From positions 60,149 through 124,148 of the forward strand of contig NZ_JTAM01000024.1 in assembly GCF_000812565.1 (NCBI RefSeq): a stretch of DNA of 64,000 bases. The letters are read 5' to 3'. The notes under the pieces were generated by a model. The model searched no databases. It was not told the origin of the DNA and was given only the letters and a program-made list of their open reading frames with translations. Positions 57,128 through 64,000 of this stretch are shown here, piece after piece (the stretch's first letter is position 1; every line of letters starts with the position of its first letter). The position numbers and the translations under genes are program-made. The DNA comes from Flammeovirga sp. OC4 (GTDB lineage: Bacteria; Bacteroidota; Bacteroidia; Cytophagales; Flammeovirgaceae).

Positions 57128-57799
57128 TCATTTTCCCGTTTCTATTGACAAAATATCTCCTTCCTTCAAATCCAAGTTCAAACTATCATCTATTCTACTC
57201 TGAGCAAGGATCAAGTTAATAGGTAGTTCAGAAGCTATGTTTTTTAACTGTTCATCCTCTAATTCATACAGTTTCTTATGGTATTTCCCGCTAGCATATA
57301 AATTCCAAATGTGTTGATAGGTCATATAAATTGAATCCAAAGCAGTATCTATGTCTTTGATTGGAGATGTTGAGGAGAATTTCAAATTGAATACAACTTT
57401 ACTGGGGGAATCAGGCCAATTTTTTCTCCGCCCATTATTGATCACTTTTGGTGTTAAAAGATCTCTATGAAGTGTTGTAGTATCGTTAATCGTAATGACA
57501 TTCCGATTGCGGATTAATGCACAATTTCCTCCCTGCCAAAAACAGATCAAACCTGAGTTAAGCGGCAACTTATTTCCACTTCCCGTAATTAGAATTACTT
57601 GATCACTTTTGAAATGACAGGCATTTAATACGATGCTCTTTTGAAAATCATAAAACGTCGAAAATGAGTCTAATTTCATCATCTCCTTTTCATCATAAAA
57701 TTCTTCGTACTCGAAAACGTTGACGTATTGGTTATTCTGACATGAAAAAAAAGAGAATAAAAGAAAAACTGATGATACTAATTTTAGTATGTAGTTCAT
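57128..57799 (-). CDS. Hypothetical lipoprotein
   Basis: The protein has 223 residues with a lipoprotein signal (SVFLLFSFFSC, Cys20). The body is mixed alpha and beta, with an apolar strand VILITGSGNKLPLNSGLICFW (about 70-90) and a charged C-terminal helix region (YHKKLYELEDEQLKNIASEL). I recognise no family. It may pair with the exported helical protein downstream. Upstream (57829-58140) is a mosaic repeat, so the promoter lies in only about 30 bp or inside the repeat. Confidence 0.6.
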   Translation of the reverse strand: MNYILKLVSSVFLLFSFFSCQNNQYVNVFEYEEFYDEKEMMKLDSFSTFYDFQKSIVLNACHFKSDQVILITGSGNKLPLNSGLICFWQGGNCALIRNRNVITINDTTTLHRDLLTPKVINNGRRKNWPDSPSKVVFNLKFSSTSPIKDIDTALDSIYMTYQHIWNLYASGKYHKKLYELEDEQLKNIASELPINLILAQSRIDDSLNLDLKEGDILSIETGK

Positions 57800-57828
57800 G
57801 TTTTTAGAGTATAGTTTAAACTACAAAG

Positions 57829-58140
57829 GTAAACTAAGTTTGAGAATATTTATGGTTTTTAGAAATCAGGAGATTTCTGATGATCAGTAGGACACGAATG
57901 ACACTAACGCTTAACATTCGCGCCAGTAGGTTTTATAGGATCTAATTTCAAAGATGAAGGAGATACTACTAATTGATTGTCTGATTACATGTCAAAAGAC
58001 AAAAGTTTTTATTATAATCTTCTAAAGTGTAGTTCTGTAGGAACGTTACATTGCAACGTCCTCGCGAACCACAATATACTACCATTTGTCCTTCACAAAA
58101 GGCATTATGTAAATTAATGAAAACTTCGTTTACAGTTTAT
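57829..58140. repeat. Mosaic repeat, modules C+A
   Basis: It starts GGTAAACTAAGTTTGAG and has an AGAAATC-AGGA-GATTTCT hairpin, the variant segment ACGCTTAACATTCGCGCC and a decayed module A palindrome (GGAACGTTACATTGCAACG). It ends AACTTCGTTTACAG. The order is the reverse complement of the 48724 copy. It fills the 411-bp space between the hypothetical lipoprotein and the patatin-like gene. Confidence 0.8.
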
Positions 58141-58210
58141 TAATTTTCGTAAGTTCTCAAAAAAATACGCTTATTAAAAATTAGTAATACTAAAAATAAT
58201 TAAAATGTCA

Positions 58211-59893
58211 TTATTTCCTCAAATCCCTTATTCGTTTTCTCTCGGTGTTTTCAGTAGCATTAGGGTGCATATCTACTAGCTGCCAGTCACTAAGTTCTTT
58301 GGTCAAGAAATCTATCACCATATCAATAGGTAAAAATTGTTTGAGAATATTGTAAGTGATTTTGCTTGGAATAGTAAGTTTCATGATGGCTTTTATCCTC
58401 TTACAAATTTCTTTTCGGAAAGAGGAAAGGTAAAAAGTACTGACAGAAGGAAAATGATTGCCGTTTCCGAATTTAGGCATGTACATTTCTTTTTCATCAA
58501 AATCAAAAATAGGGATAATCTGATACTCTCCTTTTTCATTTCTATACTTCTTTTTTTCCTCTTCTGGCATATTTTCATACCCCGCTTTTACCAAAGCATT
58601 TTCCTCATTTTGAATATCTACGGTAAAATAATCCTTTAAAAATTTTTGACAGTTTGCTCTACCAAGAAAGTAATCATGAATTCGAAATTCCTTACTGATA
58701 AAACCGCCAAAACCACCTAAGGATCCACAAGCAATCGCTTTTTCTCCAGAGTAGTCCCCTCGTTTTGGAGAGATAATATAATGCTTTTCTAGAGCACTGG
58801 CATTCTTCGTTTCGTTTTCTATCTTCGGTTTTACCTTGGCTTGGTGACGTAGTGTTTCTAAAAATGGACCTGCCAAACCCATGATGTCTCTAATCTCTCT
58901 ATTCCTTCTTTTATTGGTACGTTCATGAGTAGTTTCTTCAGGAAATGGATCAATCGTCAATACCACATATTCCTTATTATTCTTTTCCTTCAACACCTCT
59001 TCTACGTGTAGAAAAGGTTCATTATTAATGACGCCTCCATCTACTATAATATTTTCACATTCCTCTTCCTTTCCAATGTCTCCCAATTCAGCTCCTTGAT
59101 TAATCCATTTATTATCAATAATGTATTTCCCTTTTCTAGTAACACTTCTAGATTTCAACCCAAAAGGAAACGCTCCTGTTGCCAAGGTAGCACGTTTTAA
59201 TAAATCGAGGTTCAATGAGGTATCCTTAAAAAAATTCAATGGGATCCATCCATCATTACTATAATCCTGAGCATTTTTAGCTAATTTAAAGCAAGCAAAA
59301 TCGTTGTGGTAAGTCACATAAAAATCGTCTGATTTTTTGCCATTTCCCTTAAACGAATACTTATAGTCGTAGCCATTGAGGTTGGTTAAAGTGACAAATA
59401 CTTTAAGGTCATCAGGGATATAATTTCTCTTGACTTCATTCTTACAATTTTTGATCGCTCTATCAGCAATTTCATCAATAAAGTCGGAGTTAATCAATGA
59501 GTCAAGTTTTTTCGTTCTTTTCAGGTCTTTGGTGTCTAATATCCTACTCAACATATTGACGTTTGTCAGATCTACCCAACTATGGTACAACTTATTAGAG
59601 GTGATATTTTCTAAAATATTTTTGTTTTTCACTTCCCTCACATGATTGATTCTTTCATTGAGTATAGAAGCTAAAATCACACCTGTAATTCCTCCTGCGG
59701 ATGCCCCTCCAATAATCGGTATTTCAATCTCATGATCAGGAATAGAAGATAAGTTTGAAGTCTTCTTTTTTTCTTCCCAAGCATCCAATGCTTCTATAAG
59801 GTAATCAATTACTCCAGCAGTGTAGGCTCCTCCTGAGATTGCACCTGCCATACAAAGTCCCACTTTGTATTTTTGTTTAGTAGTTACTGACAT
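58211..59893 (-). CDS. Patatin-like phospholipase
   Basis: It has 560 residues from the ATG at 59891-59893 (MSVTTKQKYKVGLCMAG); the frame runs up to 59923. The glycine-rich oxyanion loop (GAISGGAYTAG), the nucleophile elbow GASAG (Ser about residue 65 from this start) and the catalytic Asp in VDGGVINNEP complete the Ser-Asp dyad of the patatin family. The extra C-terminal 250 residues (about 310-560) are charged and unlike plant patatins. No signal peptide is seen, so it is probably cytoplasmic or peripherally membrane-bound. Relatives hydrolyse acyl chains from phospholipids. I see no link to the polysaccharide genes, and no operon partner. Confidence 0.88.
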   Translation of the reverse strand: MSVTTKQKYKVGLCMAGAISGGAYTAGVIDYLIEALDAWEEKKKTSNLSSIPDHEIEIPIIGGASAGGITGVILASILNERINHVREVKNKNILENITSNKLYHSWVDLTNVNMLSRILDTKDLKRTKKLDSLINSDFIDEIADRAIKNCKNEVKRNYIPDDLKVFVTLTNLNGYDYKYSFKGNGKKSDDFYVTYHNDFACFKLAKNAQDYSNDGWIPLNFFKDTSLNLDLLKRATLATGAFPFGLKSRSVTRKGKYIIDNKWINQGAELGDIGKEEECENIIVDGGVINNEPFLHVEEVLKEKNNKEYVVLTIDPFPEETTHERTNKRRNREIRDIMGLAGPFLETLRHQAKVKPKIENETKNASALEKHYIISPKRGDYSGEKAIACGSLGGFGGFISKEFRIHDYFLGRANCQKFLKDYFTVDIQNEENALVKAGYENMPEEEKKKYRNEKGEYQIIPIFDFDEKEMYMPKFGNGNHFPSVSTFYLSSFRKEICKRIKAIMKLTIPSKITYNILKQFLPIDMVIDFLTKELSDWQLVDMHPNATENTERKRIRDLRK

Positions 59894-60009
59894 ATCTAGT
59901 TCGTAGAGATGAGTAGTTATCAAACAGTTCTAGCTTTACTTTGAACTCGCTTGAAAAGTACTAAACGTTATAAAACAAAATGTGAACGGTCAGTTAATTC
60001 CTCATCAAA

Positions 60010-60044
60010 AACACCTTGATATTTTAACTGAATATCAAGGTGTT
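60010..60044 (-). terminator. Terminator after the esterase gene
   Basis: The 14-bp perfect stem AACACCTTGATATT (60010-60023) and AATATCAAGGTGTT (60031-60044) has a 7-base loop and leads into TTTTGATG on the leftward transcript. Confidence 0.8.
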
Positions 60045-60120
60045 ATGATTATGTAAATTATCAATTAAGGAATATAAAAGTTGAAATCAATTCTGAAATA
60101 AAAAGTGTACCTTTCTATTT

Positions 60121-61302
60121 CTAATGCATTTTATCAGCCCAGTTTACAATTTCAAAATGATAGTCTTTTTCTTTTGGAGGATTAATCATAATGTTTGCAT
60201 TACTTCTATCTTTCAAAAAGCCTTCATTGCTCCATTCTCCTCTAGTAAATTTGAAAATAGCAGGATTGGTTACTTCCAATGAAATTGTACGGATTGAATC
60301 ATTGACGACTTCTAATTTTACTTTATCGGGGTTCCAATTCCCTAACGCCTTTTGATTACCTACAATATATACCTGACCCTTTTTATGAGGTACCTTACAC
60401 GTAATGGTTACAGGGTATGTCTTGTCTGAGATAAATGAATTTTTGTTTTTATGATAGAAAGTAAAATAATCCGATAAGCCTTGACTTAACCCTTTACCCA
60501 ATACCGTAAAATGATCTTCAAAAGGATAGCTTTCGATCTCGACCTCTAGCTTTGGTGAAGTGTATTTCTCAAAGAAAGCATACGTTTTCTCTCTTGGTTT
60601 TACCCAATGTTGCCAATATTCCTTCCCTTCATCTGCATTGCATAGAAAGAGGAATACCTTATGTTTTTTTTGATCAAAATCATAAGTCATAAGCTTATTG
60701 GCCACTTGATTTTTTTCGTAGGCTAAATTGGGAGATATTGCCAAATAGCCTCTAAACTCAATATCAGAGGGTAGAATGTAAGACAACACAAACGATGCAC
60801 TCAAAGAATGTCCTACCACTAATCGATCTTCAGATGTATGATAGTTTTCATTGATAAAGGGAATTACCTCCTCTAAGAAAAAAGCACTGAAATTTTCTGC
60901 ATTTCCGCTATATTTCCCATATCGTGCTTTATCCAATTTTTCTTCTAATACAGGAAGAAAATCATTATTTCTACCATAATCTTCATCGGGAAAATAGGGA
61001 GAAGTGATGCCAACCACGATATTTCGATCTCCCTCTGCCTCTTTTATAAAAGGAAGAGAAGCATGAACATAATCAAAGATTTCACGACTTTGTGCATCAA
61101 AAACATAGACAACATTGTAGTTGTAATACGTTTCTTCCGTATACCCTGCCGGAGTATAAACAAAAAGCTCTCTGTTTTGGTCTAGATGTTTAGAGTGAAG
61201 ATTGACGATTTCTACGTTAGCATACTTTTGAGCCCATGATAAAAAAGGCAAGCATAAACACAAGCCAAGTAAAAATAATAGTTTGTTTTTTCTCATTTTC
61301 AT
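60121..61302 (-). CDS. Secreted esterase (alpha/beta hydrolase, siderophore-esterase-like) with C-terminal beta-sandwich
   Basis: It has 393 residues from the ATG at 61300-61302 (MKMRKNKLLFLLGLCLCLPFLSWAQ is a good signal). It belongs to the esterase D/Fes-like (PF00756-type) fold: VYTPAGYTEE, VVYVFDAQSREIFDYV, VVGITSPYF, the nucleophile Ser in VVGHSLSASF (about 166), and the catalytic His in FEDHFTVLG (about 270). The last 100 residues (VTITCKVPHKKGQVYIVGNQKALGNWNPDKVKL) resemble a starch-binding CBM20-like sandwich. It lies 110 bp downstream of a siderophore-type TonB receptor, separated by a terminator, suggesting it may hydrolyse an imported ester. A sugar-ester role is the alternative. 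Confidence 0.8.
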   Translation of the reverse strand: MKMRKNKLLFLLGLCLCLPFLSWAQKYANVEIVNLHSKHLDQNRELFVYTPAGYTEETYYNYNVVYVFDAQSREIFDYVHASLPFIKEAEGDRNIVVGITSPYFPDEDYGRNNDFLPVLEEKLDKARYGKYSGNAENFSAFFLEEVIPFINENYHTSEDRLVVGHSLSASFVLSYILPSDIEFRGYLAISPNLAYEKNQVANKLMTYDFDQKKHKVFLFLCNADEGKEYWQHWVKPREKTYAFFEKYTSPKLEVEIESYPFEDHFTVLGKGLSQGLSDYFTFYHKNKNSFISDKTYPVTITCKVPHKKGQVYIVGNQKALGNWNPDKVKLEVVNDSIRTISLEVTNPAIFKFTRGEWSNEGFLKDRSNANIMINPPKEKDYHFEIVNWADKMH

Positions 61303-61354
61303 TGTATTGAATAGTTCATTTAAAGTTAATAAATGAATCAAAATTCAACAAAAA

Positions 61355-61389
61355 AGCCTTACTAAAATGTATTACAAATTAGTAAGGCT
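61355..61389 (-). terminator. Terminator after the TonB-dependent receptor
   Basis: The 11-bp perfect stem AGCCTTACTAA (61355-61365) and TTAGTAAGGCT (61379-61389) is followed by TTTTTTG on the leftward transcript, so the receptor and esterase are separately terminated. Confidence 0.85.
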
Positions 61390-61412
61390 AATAATGATTG
61401 GATACTATTTTC

Positions 61413-63833
61413 TTAATTCAATAAGTTGCCAATCCTTACATCAATATAAAAAGTTCTTGGTGTATAAGGTCCATAAACAAACCCAGCGTCTTTATCGATA
61501 CCACTTACAAAATTAGACTGCATTTGATTGAATATATTTTTTACTCCTGCACCAATTTGAATGTTAGCATCTTTTGTCAGTTTTGTAGTGTAGGCCAATT
61601 TAATCCCCAAATCTACAAACTGCTCACTTTCTATCAACTCTTCATTTTCAGTCAATTCTCCGTTGATAAAACCGCCCGGAAGGTAAGGCACATACATTTT
61701 ACCTGTATAAACCCCAGTCAATGAAGCCTCCCATTGATTCGTGATTTTATAATTAGCAGTCAACGAACCGTATTGATTTGGTGTTCTCAAGATCTCTTTT
61801 GAAGTACTTGAATCTTCATCTCCCCACTGGTTTTCCTCGTCGTATTGAGAAGATTGAAGCGTATAGTTGGCCTGAATCATAAAGGATTCACTTGGAGCAA
61901 TTTTAGTTTCAAAGTTCAAACCCTTTACTACCGCATTTGAAGTAGAATTTCTTTTGAAAAGAATCAAAGTACCATCTTCTTGATAGTCGTATTGGTTATC
62001 AAAACGGTCATTGATGGTAGTATGGAACCCTTCTACCAAGAAGTAGAACTGTGTTTTACCGATTTGCTGATCAAGGTCCAAAGCCAAATTATATGAAATC
62101 GACGTTTCCGATTTAAGATCTGGATCTAAAACTGTTCTTACACCCTGCCCACTTGTTACTTCGATGTGTAAATCTTCTGAGAACATTTGTGGTGCTCTAA
62201 AACCTGTAGCAAATCCGCCTCTTACCTGTAGATTATCTAAGATTTTGTATTTCAAATTTACTCTTGGGTTAATGGCTGGCACATTTTTATCATTTTCATG
62301 ATTTTGTAGGTCAGTAATATCTACATAATCCATTCTTACACCTGTCAATAAAGACCATTTGTCATTAGTCCATTCTTGTTGAGCAAACAATGCATAAGTA
62401 TTTGAATTTTGGTCAGAAACGGTAGCGTCGTTGGTCCACTTTCCTGTTTCCTCATCCAGATACGCTAGCTTCTTGTCATTGATTCGATCATTGATAAACT
62501 CTGCTCCAACAACAAGTACTGATTTTCCTCCTGCGACTTTACCGATATTATAATTCATCTGAGAACCTGCAATGATAGTACTTCCTGTAGTTGATCCATA
62601 ACCATCAGGAGCTTGATGAGCACCATAATAACTGTCTCTATCTACAAATTGACCAATTGCATACGTATTCAAATGCCATTTTTTATCCTTACTGAACCAA
62701 TCATGAGTAAGACTTGCACTACCTATATTCATTTCGATAGCCTCCGTAAGGTCTGTTTCATGATAAGCACGATCAAATTTGTTACCTCCTCTTCTTTGAT
62801 CGTTGATAAACTTAGCATCAAAAGTAAATTTATTCTGATCATTTAATTGATGATAAATTTTGGTTCCTACAGAGAGTGTTTCTAAAGATGTTACTTCTGA
62901 AAAATCATCTTTAATGGGATCACCATAAGGATTTCCATCATCGTCTATTTTGTAATAGATATCGTCTGGATTCGCATTCCAAGCATCTCTATTTCTATAA
63001 GATCCAAAAAGATAACCCGATGTTTTTTCATTTTTAGAAACTAACGAAGTATTGAAATATACGTTGTAATCATTCGCTTCACCATTCAAAGAAGAGAAAT
63101 TACTTCCTACTTCATACGCATTAAACTGAGGAGATTTAGTCAAAATATTGACCGTACCACCAATTGCATTGGCACCAAATAATACAGAACCACCACCTCT
63201 TACAATTTCAATTTGGTCGACCATGTTTACAGGAATTTGTTCCAAACCATAAACACCTACCAAACCATTAAATACTGGACGGCTGTCTATCAAAATTTGA
63301 GTATAGGGTCCTTCCAACCCATTTAATCGAAGTTCTGTAGAACCACAGTTACCACATGTCGTCTCTACCCTTGCACCTGAAACATAATTTAAGCCCTCTC
63401 CTGCTACCTTAAAATTAGCACTTTGAAAAAGGTCTTTTCCTATTACATTAACGACCGAGGACGTTTCATTTCTACTTTGTGCTCTTCTATTACTTGAGAC
63501 AATCACCTCATTTAATTCTAGAAGGTCTTTTTGTAACTCAATATGAAGTTCGTTTTGAGTACTAGCTACCCAATCCATTTCCATGGTCTTGTAACCTACT
63601 GTAGTCACCGTGAGATGGTAAGTTTCTCCTTTCTCAAGCTCTATGATGAAATGCCCCGTTTCGTCAGAAGTCGTTCCAAATTGACCATCATTTATCGATA
63701 TATTGACAAATGGAACATGCTCCTTTCCTGAAGTGATGTGGCCTTTAATTTTAATAGGATTTCCAGCGAATAGTTGAAGACTGAATAACGTTAGTAGCGT
63801 TGAAAAGATGTATGAATTGAAGTTGTTTTTCAT
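61413..63833 (-). CDS. TonB-dependent receptor, ferric-siderophore/colicin-receptor type
   Basis: The protein has 806 residues with a Sec signal (LTLFSLQLFAG). The N-terminal carboxypeptidase-regulatory-like domain (about 28-102: IKGHITSGKEHVPFVNISIND) precedes the plug with EVIVSSNRRAQ, GARVETTCGNCGSTELRLNGLEG (Cys160 and Cys163), and DQIEIVRGGGSVLFGANAIGGTVNI. The 22-strand barrel ends near YIDVRIGNLLN. The paired Cys in the plug is common in a Bacteroidota receptor subgroup annotated as ferrienterochelin and colicin receptors; its ligand is not established. The right flank (63834-64000) has no other gene and ends in the start of another mosaic repeat. Confidence 0.93.
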   Translation of the reverse strand: MKNNFNSYIFSTLLTLFSLQLFAGNPIKIKGHITSGKEHVPFVNISINDGQFGTTSDETGHFIIELEKGETYHLTVTTVGYKTMEMDWVASTQNELHIELQKDLLELNEVIVSSNRRAQSRNETSSVVNVIGKDLFQSANFKVAGEGLNYVSGARVETTCGNCGSTELRLNGLEGPYTQILIDSRPVFNGLVGVYGLEQIPVNMVDQIEIVRGGGSVLFGANAIGGTVNILTKSPQFNAYEVGSNFSSLNGEANDYNVYFNTSLVSKNEKTSGYLFGSYRNRDAWNANPDDIYYKIDDDGNPYGDPIKDDFSEVTSLETLSVGTKIYHQLNDQNKFTFDAKFINDQRRGGNKFDRAYHETDLTEAIEMNIGSASLTHDWFSKDKKWHLNTYAIGQFVDRDSYYGAHQAPDGYGSTTGSTIIAGSQMNYNIGKVAGGKSVLVVGAEFINDRINDKKLAYLDEETGKWTNDATVSDQNSNTYALFAQQEWTNDKWSLLTGVRMDYVDITDLQNHENDKNVPAINPRVNLKYKILDNLQVRGGFATGFRAPQMFSEDLHIEVTSGQGVRTVLDPDLKSETSISYNLALDLDQQIGKTQFYFLVEGFHTTINDRFDNQYDYQEDGTLILFKRNSTSNAVVKGLNFETKIAPSESFMIQANYTLQSSQYDEENQWGDEDSSTSKEILRTPNQYGSLTANYKITNQWEASLTGVYTGKMYVPYLPGGFINGELTENEELIESEQFVDLGIKLAYTTKLTKDANIQIGAGVKNIFNQMQSNFVSGIDKDAGFVYGPYTPRTFYIDVRIGNLLN

Positions 63834-63974
63834 TATCCTTATTTAGACTTAATTTTAATAATGAGTCAAAATTAGAGGATGACACACACCATTAAAGTAA
63901 CAATGATCACATCATACCTATGATAATTGTCACCATAACATAATACGGACAAGAAAATAGGTCTAAATAAGTAT

Positions 63975-64000
63975 ATTGTAAACTAAATTATCGTCAACTT
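63975..64000. repeat. Start of another mosaic repeat at right window edge
   Basis: ATTGTAAACTAAATTATCGTC and the next bases match the left terminus of the 35405 copy exactly and then leave the window. Confidence 0.7.

Overview
The window looks like chromosomal DNA from a marine, alga-degrading member of the Bacteroidota. The evidence is AT-rich DNA, a SusC/SusD pair, many lipoprotein-type signal peptides, ten sulfatases in 64 kb, and one large secreted enzyme with a type IX secretion (por) C-terminal domain. A Flammeovirga-like or other Cytophagales genome would fit, but that is inference. I see no rRNA, tRNA, CRISPR array, phage gene or transposase.

Region 1 (1-29.2 kb, almost all on the minus strand) is a polysaccharide utilisation locus. 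One block reads SusC (TonB-dependent transporter), SusD (glycan-binding lipoprotein), three sulfatases and two GH2 enzymes; the last GH2 runs off the left edge. A second block reads Na+/solute symporter, FAD-dependent oxidoreductase, IclR-family regulator, GH30 endo-beta-1,6-galactanase-like enzyme and two sulfatases. Further right are a GH30-like multidomain T9SS enzyme, a sulfatase and a small LTxxQ-motif protein. The likely substrate is a sulfated galactan: surface and periplasmic sulfatases plus GH30/GH2 enzymes trim it, SusCD imports oligomers, and the symporter takes sugars into the cytoplasm where the oxidoreductase may act.

Region 2 (30-35.4 kb, plus strand) extends that regulon with a surface lipoprotein and two sulfatases. 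A near-perfect 17-bp palindrome, ATTGCTA-N3-TAGCAAT, lies upstream of SusC, the symporter, the 27.6 kb sulfatase, the lipoprotein and the 33.5 kb sulfatase. It is the best candidate operator for the IclR protein encoded inside the locus.

Region 3 (36-43.7 kb) holds a phospholipase D-like lipoprotein, a TonB-dependent receptor paired with a beta-helix lipoprotein, and an orphan gene of unknown function.

Region 4 (44-56 kb) is a second degradative cluster that echoes region 1: two GH2 enzymes, two sulfatases that are paralogues of region 1/2 sulfatases, and a secreted beta-helix protein. It lacks SusCD and the 17-bp palindrome. Its two divergent intergenic regions instead share a different motif.

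Region 5 (56-64 kb) looks less related: two hypothetical exported proteins, a patatin-like phospholipase, a secreted esterase and a siderophore-type TonB-dependent receptor.

From 32.8 kb to the right edge, intergenic spaces carry mosaic copies of an approximately 430-bp repeat with terminal inverted repeats and internal palindromes. Two full copies in opposite orientation bracket a single sulfatase gene. Only one degenerate fragment (14.4 kb) occurs in region 1.
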